A DNA stretch of 64,000 nt from Macrotis lagotis (GCF_037893015.1 NC_133665.1:197196714-197260713), one strand, 5' to 3'; counted from the stretch's first letter, positions 20,409-33,471 are shown. Notes: generated from the sequence alone by a model not told the origin. Numbers and translations are program-made.

Positions 20409-20674
20409 AAGGATCTACTCCTCAATCCTATCATTTCTAGAAACTGATCCTGGCAATTCCTTCAGAAGTCAGATGTTTCTTGGCTAACTTGCAGAGGATG
20501 AGCTCCTGCCCATGGAAAGCCTATTGATTCCATTCTTGGAGCTCAGCCATTTCCTAGGCTGAATCCAGAGGTGAAATGAGTTCAGAAACATTGGACTAAT
20601 CCAATGACATGTATCTATGGTCAACTTTTGTACTATTAGGTGAAGAGGTATCTAATAATAATAATAATGATCTT

Positions 20675-20815
20675 TATTATTATTAGTGCTAATATTTATA
20701 CAACCCTTTAAAGTTTGCAAATAGTGTCTCATTTGAGCTTGACAACAATCCTGGGAGCTTGGTGTGTTTTACCCTCCTTTGACAGCTGAGGAACCTGTGG
20801 CAAGTGTGACTCCCA
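20675..20815 (-). mobile_element. MIR element
   Basis: The words ACCCTTTAAAGTTTGCAAAT, TCTCATTTGAGCTTGACAAC and CAGCTGAGGAACCTG follow the MIR consensus order in reverse orientation. Confidence 0.7.
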
Positions 20816-20834
20816 TAAATCACCTCACCTTGTT

Positions 20835-20975
20835 TGTCTCAGTTTCCTCATTTGTAAAATGAGCTGGAAAAGGAAATGACAAAACCACTCCAGTATCTTT
20901 GCCAAGAAAAGCCTATATGAGGTCATAAAGAATTTGACAGGACTGAAACAAATGAACTATGACAACAACCACCCA
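20835..20975 (+). mobile_element. RTE-tailed marsupial SINE (Mar1-like), 3' part
   Basis: TTTCCTCATTTGTAAAATGA, then GCTGGAAAAGGAAATGAC, CCACTCCAGTATCTTTGCCA and a tail AAAGAATTTGACAGGACTGA match the older marsupial SINEs whose tails resemble RTE LINEs. Confidence 0.8.
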
Positions 20976-21149
20976 AGGTGAACAAAGGTTAAAATGACTT
21001 GTCCAGAGTCATGCATCTGTGTCTAGGGCCAGATAGGACTCCCTGACTCCAGTCCCACTACTCTATCCACTGTACCACCGAGCTGCCTCTTGTTCCAAAA
21101 GTATTTCTGTAAATGTTTAACCTGAATACCATATTCTCTGAGAAGACTT

Positions 21150-22400
21150 TCTTCCCCCTTCTTTCTCCATTGGCCCTAGGTAGGGCAAGTGGAAGTTTAG
21201 TGGAGATTTGAAGAAAATCAGGAGGCAGAGATGAGGAGGAAAAGAGTTCCAAACATAGGGGACAGCACAAAAGTGAAATGAACAAGAGTGGAAGAAGGAG
21301 GGTCTTTTTCAAAGAATAGCAAGGATGAGGGTAGGGGATGGAGAATAAAGTATGAGTAGACTAGAAAGGCACAAAGTAGTAGCTTATGAAGGACTTTTTA
21401 GAGCCAGAGGATTTCCTGTTTGATCCTAGAGGTAACAGGGAACCACTGGAGTCTATTGAGAAGGTGGGAGTGGAGGTGACATGGTCAGACCTGAGCTAAT
21501 TTAAGATTTCTTTGACATCTGAGTGGGGACTGATGCCAGGGAGATCCACAACCAGCTTTGACAAAAGTCAGGGCATGAGAAGATGAATCCTGTACTAGGG
21601 TGGTAGTAGGGGCAGAGGAGAGGAGGAGGTGTATGTGAGAGATGTTACAAGGTAAAATCAGCAGGCTTTGGCAACAGATTGGATTTGGTGGGTGGGTAGA
21701 GTTGAATATGATCCCTGCAGGTCTGGAAGGATGGTGGTGCTTTCAACCATAGTAGGGGAATGAGGGTTTTGAAAGGAAGAAAGAGTTCAGTTTTGATCAT
21801 GTTTAAGTTTAAGAGGCCTACTGGACCTTCTGTTTGAGATGGCTGAAGGGCAGTTGGAGATCAACAGGATGGCTATGGCTGGATAAGATCTGAGAATCAC
21901 CAGCTTAGAGATAATATGAATCCATGACACCCATTAATATCATTAAATGGAAGTGTACAGAGTGAGAAGAGGACACAGGAGAGAGTTTGGAGGCCCCACT
22001 CTTAGTGGGAATAACCTAGGTGAGGATCCTATAAATGTCACAGAGGAGGAAGCAATATTGCAAAACTTCAGAGAAGAGTGTTAAGGAGAAGCGGATGATC
22101 AGCAGTGTGAAAGGCTATAGAAAAGTAAAGGAGATTATGGATTGGGAAAAGACCATTGGATTTGATGATTAAGAGACCATTGGTAACTTTGGAGAGTCCT
22201 CATCAGTTGGATGATGAGGTTGGAAGTCAGATTTAACTCTGCAGAGTGGTAAAAAGAGAGTGAGAGGAAAGTACTGGTGACACTCATTGTGGATGGACCT
22301 CTTGAGTCATCAAAAGGAGGAGAGATGGGGATGATAGCCAATGGAGATGGATAGATTGAATGGTTTTTGAGGATGAGAAAGACATGGAGGTATTAGAGTC
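21150..22400 (+). repeat. old interspersed repeat, family not determined
   Basis: A long diverged copy with phrases such as GGGAACCACTGGAGTCTATT, GGTGACATGGTCAGACCTGA and TTGGCAACAGATTGGATTTG. These recur in many mammalian genomes as one ancient repeat. Related text occurs near 38.2-38.5 kb and 39.5-40.0 kb. I do not know the family name with certainty. Confidence 0.5.
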
Positions 22401-22405
22401 AGAAG

Positions 22406-22633
22406 AATTTCAGGCCCCAAGGGCAAGACTGAGCAAGGCCAATGTCTCCTCTAAGAAGCATAGAAAGGGGGACCTTGGTCTGGGACAAAGCCCTACTTCA
22501 GGAACTAAATAAAGCCAGAAAGACAAGTATCCATGTTCCCACACTGGGAACAAAGTAGGTGCTTAATAAATGCTCAGTGCTACATTGTTTGTCCCTAAGT
22601 CCAGGTCTCCGAAGGCCTAAGATTTCTGGTGCT
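22406..22633 (+). repeat. 228 bp direct duplicate, copy 2
   Basis: Second copy of 20181-20408, about 2.2 kb away in the same orientation. It appears to interrupt the old repeat around it, which suggests that this copy is the derived one. Confidence 0.9.
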
Positions 22634-22639
22634 TTGAAA

Positions 22640-23060
22640 AATATTACAATTGACTGAAGAGGTATCCGATAGAGAAAAAGGATGGAATGGGATTACTGGT
22701 ACATGAAGAGGGTTTTGCCCTGGTTAGAAAAGCCATGCAAGGTGACTGAAGAGGGTAGATGGTCCCTAGTAGGAGCTGCTGAAGAGGAGGGAAGAAGAAA
22801 GAGCTCTTTAATGATTGACTGGTCTCATAGTTGGTGATCAAGGGCAGAGTGGGGAGGAATTCTTTTCTAATCTACTGAAGAGTGGCTGTTCTTTGTTCAC
22901 ATTTGACCAGCATGGAAAGGAAGCCCTCCCGTAGAATAGTTTCAGAGTCATGTGGTTTCAGGGAGACATTTCCCCAGTTGCTTACATTAATAGGACTATT
23001 CTTCAGTTTGGTAAATGGAGCAGAGTATTCCTACATCTAGACTTGGAAGGGATCTGAGAA
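22640..23060. other. weak continuation of old repeat
   Basis: The text GAAGAGGTATCCGATAGAG and GGTGACTGAAGAGGGTAG resembles the repeat left of the duplicate. No gene was recognised. Confidence 0.3.
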
Positions 23061-23094
23061 ATATATTATGACATTATGGAAGACACTCATCTCA

Positions 23095-23275
23095 TGAAGA
23101 CTCAGACCCTTAGGATTTGTCTTCTTCATTTAGTCCATCTCTCTCATTTTACGATGAGGAGATGAAGACTGAAATGTTTAGTAATTTTTGGCTGAGTCCT
23201 ATGGTAATCAGTCACAGGGCTGGGATTCAAACCCAGATTCCAGGACTTTGCCCACTGTACCACACTGCTTCTCAA
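23095..23275 (-). mobile_element. MIR-type SINE
   Basis: CTCATTTTACGATGAGGAGA, CACAGGGCTGGGATTCAAAC and CCCACTGTACCACACTGCTT follow a reverse-oriented MIR. Confidence 0.7.
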
Positions 23276-25075
23276 GACAAAAAACTCTAAACTTAAACTT
23301 GGTTATCTTTTTGCTTTACTGTTGAATTATATCTTTTGTTTTGTGATTACTGTAAAATGTAAGGTGGCAGTTACTTGGAGTGAGGTTATTCTGATTAGCA
23401 GAGAGTATTCTTATCTATTGCCTAAGCAAAAATGCTTGATTAGTCAAATTGTCTGATAGATTTGGGTTAAAACATATACCAGAGTATTTTCCTTTCAAAC
23501 AGGTCACTCCAGAGGTTCCCATGCTCTCTTTTCTGCTTCCCAGAAGTGATATAACTCCTCAGTCCTTTGCATTCTTTGGTAGCCCCTCTAGCATCATGGC
23601 ACCTCTTCAGAGGTGATGCTGGTTTCATTTAGTATTGTCTTCCCAATTTTCCCCTAAGATATGATGCTTCTCCAGTCTCTTGGACCATCAGCACCTTCCT
23701 GACTGGTAATTGAAGTGGTTCAGAGACTCCATATAGGATTTCCAACAACTCTAGTGTACCACCTCATTTCTGAATGAAGCCCACCTTAGGGTTTCTATGA
23801 TTACTTAGCTCATCCATCCTCCATTTCATGAGAACCCATTTCTGTCTCATCCACATTTCATCCTGTTCCATCCATTCCATCTCCATCTTGCTCTCTCTCA
23901 AGGTATTGTCTGTAGGGTAGAGGTCAGAATGGTCCCTCCAGGAGAGGGGAAAGGGGATAGATTATGATATGTTAACTAGTGGTGTCCAGCCCAATATCAG
24001 CAAGTTAAATGGTCTCTGATTACCTCTTGGACAGGGCCAACTATCTTAGGTTAGATCCAGATACTTCATTGAAACTCCTCATGGAGTGTCCTATCTCCCT
24101 AGATGCTTTACAAAATGCTGCTGGCCTCTTCTTCTCTAGGGTGTTTCAGGGTCCTGAGCCCCTAGGTACCCCCTCCTTCAGACTGCTCCAACACCATGAG
24201 CTCTTGGGTTCCTCCTCAACCACTAGCCTACTCCAAGGTTCTGAGTTCTAGGTGACACTCCCTCTCTGCTGGCAGCTCCAGTCTGTTTTCAAAACTTTAA
24301 GGGAAGGTAGGGGCTGGGTATGGTTTGGGAAGTTTGGTTTGGTATTCATTCCCTAACCCCAATCCCCTGAATGGGCTCCAAAGTTCACCTAACTAGGCTG
24401 GTAAGGGATAAATAAGGGAGAGGAAAGAGACTGGGGTGGAGAATAAGGGCCTGGTTGAAGAACAGCCTAGGACCTATTCATTTGAAAATGCTTTTTTATA
24501 AATAATTTCCATGATATGCACTATTTTGCAACTTATTATTCAATGGATTTATATATATCCCATCCTGAAACCTTTGTTACAACTGAGGCTAATCTATTTT
24601 AAAATAAATTATTGTATTAGAGTTCATCTTCTTATAAAAATGTTCTGTTATTAATTCCTTTGCAGAATCCTCATCCTCCTAATGGGGGAAGGAATAATAT
24701 CAAGTATGAATTGGGTTTTAAGTTTCAGGTTGCCCCTGAATTTCTTGGATATATCAACATGGCAACTGGCTAACCTAAAAATGTAAATTCTCTGTCCAAA
24801 AGGTCTATAAAAGGTTCCAAATTTGATTTTCTAGTAAGAGACATAAGGTTTGAGCTTATTTGACTTGGTATTTGGCAAAATAAATTTAAAATATTGTTAA
24901 GAACAATTTTTATAAGAGATTTTTTTTTTTTTTAGCAAAGAGGTCCTCTGAACCAGAGAAACCAGTCAGCTGGAACCAGATGACTATATGAGATGAGACC
25001 TCTTTGAAATGGACAATTTCATTCATTCATTCACTCTTTACTTTTCCCTTTGCATGTTTTAGCTGTAATATCTCC
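23276..25075. other. stretch without recognised genes
   Basis: About 1.8 kb of apparently unique sequence beside the zinc-finger pseudogene. An 80-codon frame at 24009-24251 has no recognised domain or flanking splice signals. No known repeat family was recognised. Confidence 0.3.
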
Positions 25076-25079
25076 TTAT

Positions 25080-25990
<911 letters not shown>

Positions 25991-26039
25991 GGATTTTCTG
26001 GTCTAACAGCACAAGTTTCTCTCTAAATATAGTTAGGGA

Positions 26040-27056
26040 CCATCATTTATGAATCTTGGCTTCTCCCTTTTTTTTTTTTTTTCAAAGAAAGGCTTATCTC
26101 TGCAGGAGTCTCTTTCATTTCAAATCTGAGCCCTCCTACTAAAAGAAGCAAATATTAAATATGTAGATACAGTCATATATACACATGCATATAATTATAA
26201 CCCTTTCTCTCCATTGACAGAATATAAACTGATTTATACTGTTTCCCCAAAGAGAAAAGTCTTCAAACTTAAATGGGAAGAATCAATATTTGAAAATGTC
26301 ATTAGCACACATCTGAATGAAGGGTGATTTTATTTACAAAGAACTTCATATACAATCACCTTGGATGCTCACAACAAACCTAAGATATAGGTAGAGTTGG
26401 CATTTACATTATATTTGCAACAGGCCATGAGTTTAGAATGGCTCAGAATGATTTGACCCAAATACCAGCACCTGAGTCATCTTGTGACTGGGCATGTTCT
26501 GTTCTCAGTACCAGACAAATTGTCTCCACTTTGAGTCTTTGCTACTTCACTCTCATTTTCATTGTCTGCACTTTCAATTTTTTCTTCGTAAATACTATGC
26601 CATTTGGTGCACAAATACAAAAGATCCTGATTATTTCACAATCTAGCTTTTATGTAAGCATCATGTAATTTTCTTGGTGGTCAACTTCAATCTTATTTGT
26701 TCTGATGGCATATCTGAGATCTGGGATGATGAGTTTTTGAATTTATCTGAGGTATAAGAGATTTTGATCTGGCTCATTATTTTTTGAGGGGATAGCCATA
26801 ATTTACTTCTTTATAAAAATTATCTTTAAATGTCTCTGCTCACTAAAATAAAAATAATTTTCTTGTAATAAGCACAACTTTTAAAAAACCATGGCATTTC
26901 CATGTCTGATAATACATGTTTCACAAAATAACCTGAGTCCATCATCCTTTTATAAGGAATTAGACAGCAGGCTAGACAGTAGATTAACACTTGCAGCCCT
27001 TCCCATTTAGTGGTTCTAGATGATAGTCCAAGGGGTATGTGCTAAAAATCTGTCAG
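26040..27056. other. region upstream of zinc-finger pseudogene, nothing recognised
   Basis: AT-rich DNA in the direction where 5' exons of the pseudogene would lie. No KRAB or SCAN coding sequence is visible in any frame. A weak MIR-like patch lies near 26340-26410. Confidence 0.35.
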
Positions 27057-27246
27057 CAGCATCTTATGTTTCTTTTCATATATATATTTATTCTCTTTTT
27101 GTACAAATAATGTTTTTTATACATTAATAAAATATTCTTGTTTAAGAGTAAATAGAATACCCCCTCCCCCCACAAAATATAGATTCGCTTGAGCAATAAA
27201 GTAAAGGGGAGAGAAATAAATTAAAATAAAAAAATAGTAATAATTG

Positions 27247-27400
27247 TAGGTATGGCCAGGTGGCGCAATTGGACAGAGCCCCAGCCCTGGAGCCAGGAGC
27301 ACCTGAGCCCACATGCAGCCCCATACACCCCAAAATCACCCAGCTGTGTGACATGCAAACCACCCCAACCCCAATGCCCTGCAAAAACCAAAACAAGAAA
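27247..27400 (+). mobile_element. GC-rich SINE-like block 1 in half-L1 B
   Basis: GGCCAGGTGGCGCAATTGGA then CCAGCCCTGGAGCCAGGAGC, with the general plan of the marsupial SINE but many C-rich differences. Flanked by AATAGTAATAA-type strings shared with the next block. Confidence 0.65.
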
Positions 27401-27440
27401 AAAAAAGACCCAAAATAAAATAAAATAGTAATAATAGTAA

Positions 27441-27590
27441 GGGTGGCTGGGTGGCAGACAGAGCATTCATTGGCCCTTGAGCCAGGAGCACCTGGGTCCA
27501 AATCCAGCCTCAGACACCCAAAGATCACCCTGCTATGAGGCTCCAGGCAGGCCACCCAGCCCCATTTGCCCTGCACCCCTCCCCCCAAAT
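27441..27590 (+). mobile_element. GC-rich SINE-like block 2 in half-L1 B
   Basis: GGTGGCTGGGTGGCAGACAG then GAGCCAGGAGCACCTGGGTC, arranged in tandem with the preceding block and separated by an A-rich stretch with repeated AATAGTAATAATAGTAA. Confidence 0.65.
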
Positions 27591-27764
27591 AATAATAGTA
27601 AAATATGTGCTTCAGTCTTTGTTCCAACTCCAACAACTCTGTCGTGGGTGGAAGTTACTTCCATATTTTTCCACCATTGCCATTGCTGATCACAACTCCC
27701 TCCTTTTGTATTTCTCCACTACCATGTACTATATTTTCTCTCTCCTTTCACTCTGACTCTGCTG

Positions 27765-27918
27765 TAGGGTAGCTGAGTGGTGCAGCAGACAGATCCCCGG
27801 CTTTGGGGCCAAGAGGCCCTGAGCCCCCATACCACCCCTTAGGCCCAGCATCCACCTGGCCCCATGGTCCCAGACAGGCCATCCAATCCCAGCCCCTTGC
27901 TAGAAGTAAAAAGGAAAA
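27765..27918 (+). mobile_element. SINE-like block in 3' region of half-L1 B
   Basis: GGGTAGCTGAGTGGTGCAGC, GGCCAAGAGGCCCTGAG and CCCAGACAGGCCATCCAATC place it as the same block as in half-L1 A and D, at the same point in the element. Confidence 0.7.
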
Positions 27919-28427
27919 TGTGTTATATCTGACCATTCTCCCCCCATGGTCCATCCTCTCCTCCATCACTCACATTCCCCCCTTCCCCCTGTCCCCACCT
28001 TTTCTTCTTACTCCAGATGCCTATACCCCATTGAGTATATATGCTGTTTCCTCACCTAGCCACCTCTGATGAGAGCGAAGATTCCCTCATTCCCCCTTGC
28101 CTTCCCTCCTTCCATATCATTGCAATACCTCATTGTAATAAAGAAAAAACTTATATGAGATATCTCGGCCTATTCCTCTCTCCTTTTTCTTTCTCCCATC
28201 ACATTTCCATTTTTTTCTATTGACTCCATTTTTACACCATATTTTATCTTCAAATTCAGCTTTTTCCTGTGCTTTAACTATAAAAGCTCCCTCTATAACT
28301 GAGAAGGTTCATATGAGTATTATCAGTGTCATTTTTCTATGCAGGAATACATGCAGTTCATCAAGTCCCTCATATTTTCCCCCTCTCCTCCAATCTCTAT
28401 GCTTCACCCGAGTCCTGTATCTGAAGA

Positions 28428-29648
28428 TCAAACCTTCTGTTCAGCTCTGGCCATTCTGGCCAGGAACATTTCCCCTGGTTCATTGAAAGTCCATCTTTTT
28501 CCCTGGAAGAGGACGTTCAGCCTTGCTGGGTAGTTCATTCTTGGCTGCATTCTAAGTTCTTTTGCTTTCTGGTATATTGTATTCCGAGCCCTATGAATTT
28601 CCAATGTAGTTGCTGCTAAGTCCTGTGTGATCCTGACTGCAGCTCCACGATATTTGAACTGTGTCCTTCTGGCTGCTTGTAATATTTTCTCTTTGACTTT
28701 GGGAGTTCTGGAACTTGGCTATAATATTCCTAGGGGTTGGATTTTTGGGATCTCTTTCTTGGGAGGATCAGTAAATTCTCCCCATTTCTATTTTTGCCCT
28801 CTGCTTCTAGAATATCAGGGCAATTTTCCTTTAGTAATTCTTTGAAAATGATGTCAAGGCTCTTTTCCTGATCATGACTTTCAGGTATTCCAATAATTTT
28901 TAAATTATCTTTCCTAAGCCTATTTTCCATATCAGTTGTTTTTTCAATGAGATGTTTCACATTTTCTTCTAATTTTTCATTTTTTTTTTTTGGTTTTGAA
29001 GTAATGAATCCTGGTTTCTCGTAAATTCATCAATCTCCCTGAGTTCCATTCTTTGTCTGAAGGATTTGTTCTCCTCAGAAAGTTTTCTTATCTCTTTTTC
29101 CATCTGGCCAATTTTGCTTTTTAAAGCATTCTTCTCCTCAATAAATTTTTTAACTGTTTCCTCCATTTGACCTAAGCTGGTTTGTAGCATGCTATCTTTT
29201 TTTTTAGGTTTTTGCAAGGCAAATGGGGTTAAGTGGCTTGCCCAAGGCCACACAGCTAGGTAATTATTAAGTGTTTGAGACAGGATTTGAACCCAGGTAC
29301 TCCTGACTGCAAAGCCTGTGCTTTATCCACTATGCCACCTAGCCGCCCCTAGCATGCTATTTTCTTCAGCATTTTTTTGGATTTCCTTGACTAGGCTGCT
29401 GACTTCATTTTCATGTTTTTCCTGCATCTCTCTCATTTCTTTTCCTAGTTTTTCTTCTGACTCCCTCATTTGATTTTCAGTCTTTTTTTGAGCTCTGTCA
29501 TAGCCTGAGCCCAATTTCTGTTTTTCTTGGAGTCTTTAGATGCAGGAACTTGTGCTTCCTCATCTTCAGACTGAGTATTTTGATCCTTCTTGGGCTCATA
29601 TGCAAAATATTTCTCAATGGTGTTCCTCTTGTTTCTCTGCTTGCTCAT
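28428..29648 (-). pseudogene. ORF1 of half-L1 B
   Basis: Starts MSKQRNKRNTIEKYFAYEPK at 29648. A coiled coil follows (LGKEMREMQEKHENEVSSL; later LGQMEETVKKFIEEKNALK), then the RRM-type stretch RKDNLKIIGIPESHDQEKS at 28.86-28.92 kb. The C-terminal domain has QDLAA and MNYPARLNVLF, ending with TGA at 28428-28430. ORF1 proteins form trimers that coat LINE RNA. It is broken by a SINE (29196-29349) and by a frameshift at an A-run near 28980. Confidence 0.8.
29196..29349 (-). mobile_element. marsupial tRNA-derived SINE in half-L1 B ORF1
   Basis: Reverse-oriented full copy between an 11 bp duplication TAGCATGCTAT (29185-29195 and 29350-29360). Confidence 0.95.
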
Positions 29649-30384
29649 TTTCCCATCCTGAGCCTGTCTGTTTGGTGCTTCCTGAGCTTTTGGGACACTC
29701 CCACAAGGGTCTCAGTGTGTGAGGCTCTGTCCTCCCTCCTGGTCTGTGAATGACCATATGCGCCCCCCTCTGCCACGAGGCTCAGGTGGGGGGGGGGGCT
29801 GCTGTTCTGTGGGGAGGCCTACACTGCGATCAGAATCTGAATGTGGTCAGAGCCCCAGAGTCCTGTTCCAGGGGCAGAGCTCAGCAGTCTCTCTCTTCAC
29901 TCCCCTCCTTAGGTTCAATGGGCTCATGCCCTGGGGTCTCGTGTTTCCTGGAACTTGGCTGGGCTGGCCATGCTGCTCTCTGTGTGCCCTGAGGGCTGAG
30001 CTTCATGTGCTTGCTCTTGCAGAGGTCCCCCGCTGGTCCCCCAATTTGTGCTTGGTGCTCCCTGGGGCTTAGCTCAGGAAACTCCCTTGCTGCTGTGAGC
30101 CGCGGCTCCCAGCACCCTGGGGTTGCCTCCTGGAGGCTGAAGTTCTTTTCTCTCTGGCAGGCCACCCCTCCGGCGGGCCGCCCCTCCAACCCTGGGGAGC
30201 AGAGCCTTTCTGCTCTTTTCCAGGTTACCTTGAGTAGGAGAACTGCCTCTTTGGGTCCCTCTGTGGGTTCTGTCTCTTGAAACTTTAGTTAGAGTCCTTA
30301 GTTTCGAAGTTTTATGAGAGAGCACCTAAGAGACTTTGCTCTCTTGTTGCCATCTTGGCTCCGCCCCTCAGCACCTTATGTTTC

Positions 30385-30780
30385 AACCAAAACAGGATCC
30401 CTTCTGCAGTGATTCCAAACCATCACAATCAGGCTTATAATGCTTTTGAGAATCGTGTAGTGATGACATCATGTCTACTTCAGATTAACTGCAACATATC
30501 CTTTCAACTTGACAATGAATTGTTTCCAAACTTCTAGCAAGGTTCATGAGCAAATTGTCACCAACACGCACAGATCCTCTGTGTCTGAACCTATTTTCCA
30601 CCTATGTTACTATTTGTCTTCCTGGAAGTTGTTTCTCAAAAGGGATTATGTGGCAATACAGATTAGTCATTCAGTGGAGTTTTAGTGCATGTACTTGGTT
30701 TGCCAGCAGTAGAAAAAAGAATAGATCAGCTAAGAGAGAGGTTAATAATCTGTTGCTTCTTCTCAAACTATCTCCATGTT
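30385..30780. other. unassigned stretch
   Basis: Old-looking AT-rich DNA following half-L1 B. No gene or repeat family was recognised. Confidence 0.3.
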
Positions 30781-30784
30781 TCTA

Positions 30785-30895
30785 CAGTAGACTGTGAGCT
30801 CAGTGACAACTGGGCCTACCTTTTACCTTCCTTTGTATTCTCACAGATTAGTATAGTGTCTAGACTGTGTTTAATCAGTTTATTGATTGAAGGTT
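30785..30895 (+). mobile_element. L2-type LINE 3' end
   Basis: CTGTGAGCTCAGTGACAACT, then CCTTCCTTTGTATTCTCACA and TTAATCAGTTTATTGATTGA, match the order of the usual L2 terminus (TGAGCTCC...TTGTAT...TTGATTGA). Confidence 0.6.
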
Positions 30896-30899
30896 TGCC

Positions 30900-31775
30900 T
30901 GAGCCCAGGGCTGACACCAGGTCTACCCTCTATGTAAAGTCTCTGCATTCTGTTCTCTCTCCTAATTGTCAAATGCATATTCTGGCCTCAGTCATATAAG
31001 TAATCATTTTTGTCAGATTCTAATCCTGATGGATCCTGACCAGACCCAGCACAGAGGCTTCTTTCTAGACTCCTAAAGGTTCTCCTACATGGAACACCAG
31101 GGAATCTCTACCTTCTAGCTCCCTATACAGAGGTGGTAGTCACCTACATGAACCTGGCCAATGATTCTCCAAGAATGGGACAGAGATGGAGCCACAGACA
31201 TCAGGAAGCCTTGGGCTGATGATTTACACAAAGCTTAGTCTTAGATGACTTCTAAGTATGGGAGCAGGCTTCAATCCTCATGTGTTGCTGAATGAGAGAG
31301 AGAAAATGATGAAAGCAGGCTGCTTGGGTCCCCAACAAATTTAGGTTTATCATCTCAGCTGGGCCCCCTTGTGGCAAGGCAATCCTTTGACATGTTCCAG
31401 ACTGACTCCCTATGCCACTCAATACCAGATTTTTTCATTTATCTCCCACTATCTCATTGTTTCCCCCATTCACACCTTCTCAATGGAGAACTTGGTTTCA
31501 TGTCACTGAAAAAACTGGACATTTATCAAGATGCCTTTTCCTTTTTGACCTCAGTATCAGATGAAAAGAGCATCCTTCTGCTTGCTAAAGAAAATTCCTT
31601 TAATGTGTGCTTATAAATAAGCCCATTCCATCCTGTCATCTGCTTCCTGATTCTCCTTTCACCAGTCCAAAAGACACTCTTTTACTTTCCCTCAGTCCTT
31701 TCTTACCAACTAGTTTCCTAATGTTGCCTGAGACATCCTCCAATAGTCCATGCTCAGGCATGAAACACCATGTAC
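30900..31775. other. unassigned stretch
   Basis: No recognised genes or clear repeats. Short frames (for example 31371-31616) have no domain features. Confidence 0.3.
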
Positions 31776-31790
31776 TGGTCAACCATTCTT

Positions 31791-31966
31791 GTTTTTGTTT
31801 TTTTTTTTTTTTTGTTTTTTAGGTTTTTGCAAGGCAATGGGGGTTAAGTGGCTTGCCCAAGGCCACACAGCTAGGTAATTTTTAAGTGTCTGAGGCTGGA
31901 TTTGAATTCAGGTACTCCTGACTCCAGGGCTGGTGCTCTATCCACTGTGCCACCTAGCCGCCACCC
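31791..31966 (-). mobile_element. marsupial tRNA-derived SINE
   Basis: Reverse-oriented full copy with a long T-tract. Flanked by TGGTCAACCATTCTT (31776-31790) and TGGTAAACCATTCTT (31967-31981). Confidence 0.95.
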
Positions 31967-31981
31967 TGGTAAACCATTCTT

Positions 31982-32715
31982 ACACATTCACCCTTCTACT
32001 TCCTGTGTTCAAATTGTTCCAGAGTCCTGTGATTACTCAGGTAATGTTTCTTACATACACTCCGTTTCTCCAAACAATGTCACTTTGGTGTTCAGGCCAT
32101 CATCCTCACACTTGAGGTATGAGCCTGTTGCTTGGTCGGGCTGCACAGAATCTCCCCCCCCATCCCAGTCTAGTCAATTCTCCACCTTCTCAAGTTCATC
32201 CTCCTAAACTCTCACCTGACTATTTTACCATCTACTCAGTGGCTCCTCAAAGGATCAAATACACAACCCTCTCTAGGGCTGCTAAAGCATATCACCTCCC
32301 ACCCCTCTCCTAATCTTCCAGTCTTCTTTCACCCCATTTGTATTCCATATATGCTATGATCCAGTGGCAGGGGCCTCCTTTCTGTTCCATGAACAGGATA
32401 CTCCACTTTCTGCCTCTAAGACTTTTCCTCCCCATCTTGGTTGCTTAGAATGCTCACCTGGCTTCCCTGAAGTCCTAGCTTGAGCTTGCCTTCCACAATA
32501 GGGCTTTGCCAGTCCTCCTTCACAAGAGAGGGCCTTCCCTCTCTTGACCAGCTCCAATTTATCCTGTCCATAGAGGGTTTCTACATCATTGATGGCGTGT
32601 TGTCTGTACCTCCAGATTGTGAGCTCCATGGAGGCCCTTGGGGAAGGCCCTATACTTTTTTATGTCTCCAAATCTTAGAACCCGGCATGTACTGGCACTT
32701 AAATGTTTGTTGATG
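31982..32715 (+). mobile_element. probable L2 3' region
   Basis: Ends with TTGTGAGCTCCATGGAGGCC, CTCCAAATCTTAGAACCCGG and TTAAATGTTTGTTGATGTGA, the standard order of an L2 terminus. The C/T-rich body upstream fits L2 3' sequence but is diverged. No frame for the L2 protein is visible. Confidence 0.5.
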
Positions 32716-33470
32716 TGAAGGAGGCTCATATGGTGTAGCCTAACCTCTTTTTACACCTTCAGAAGAGTTCTATGCCCCCAAATTCCAAACAATAATTTCT
32801 TAGTGGATCATGGATTGATCACTGAAAGAGAACTGAATGGCCATTTAGTCCAACGGAGGCTCACTGGTTCACGGTCTTGCCTGGGAAGGTGCTGCTAAGA
32901 AATCTGAACAAGAAATCCAAGGTAGGCTTTTTTGCCCACAAATCTAGTACCAGCTTCACTACAGCATGCAGAAGCCTCACCTGGACTGTGGCTCCCCAGT
33001 CCTTCTGGCTCCAACATCCAGGGTACTTCCCTTTGTTCAAAATAAGAGATCACATCTTCTCTGGCAAGTGGAAGCCCTGGGCAGAAGGAATCTGTTAGGG
33101 ATGAACTTGGAGAGAATTTGGTATTAGTTTTCTTTAGATAACCTTATGTTCAAGCATACTCCCTGTCAGTGCTGATAATGTAAATGAGGAGAGGTTAGTC
33201 TAAACAACCTTTGAGATTATTAGTTCCATATCTGAGATGTTTCCACTCTGATTTGATCTTTGACTTGAAGTTGCCTAGAGCCTCAGATGCAACAAAAGAA
33301 ACCCTTAGTTTGCTAGTATACAATTTCTTTTATTAAGAGAAAAACAGTTTACTTAGGCATGGCTGTGGTTAGCACAAGCTAAGGGAGAGAGATTAGCAGC
33401 CACTGTGCCATCAGGGATAGGCAATGAAGAAGGGTATAGAGGCATGAGAGGTTATTTGGGGTTGTTATAA
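32716..33470. other. unassigned stretch
   Basis: No gene, RNA gene or clear repeat was recognised. Confidence 0.3.
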
Positions 33471-33471
33471 A

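Larger units (their letters stand above)
27073..30368 (-). mobile_element. half-L1 (HAL1-type) element B
   Basis: Reverse-oriented element of about 3.3 kb. The 5' end at the right reads GGAGCCAAGATGGCAACAAG on the complement, followed by a GC-rich 5' UTR, ORF1, and a 3' region with no ORF2. Flanking duplication CAGCATCTTATGTTTC (27057-27072) and CAGCACCTTATGTTTC (30369-30384) differs by one base. It contains three SINE-like blocks in the 3' region and one later SINE in ORF1. Confidence 0.85.

Noticed and set aside
20181..22633. Direct duplicates taken as LTRs of a small retroelement
   Set aside because: No TG...CA ends, primer site, purine tract or target duplication; the interval between them is ordinary old repeat.
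27117..27636. Tyr- and Phe-rich minus-strand frames up to 164 codons
   Set aside because: They run through A-rich tails and SINE-like blocks of half-L1 B; no protein family.
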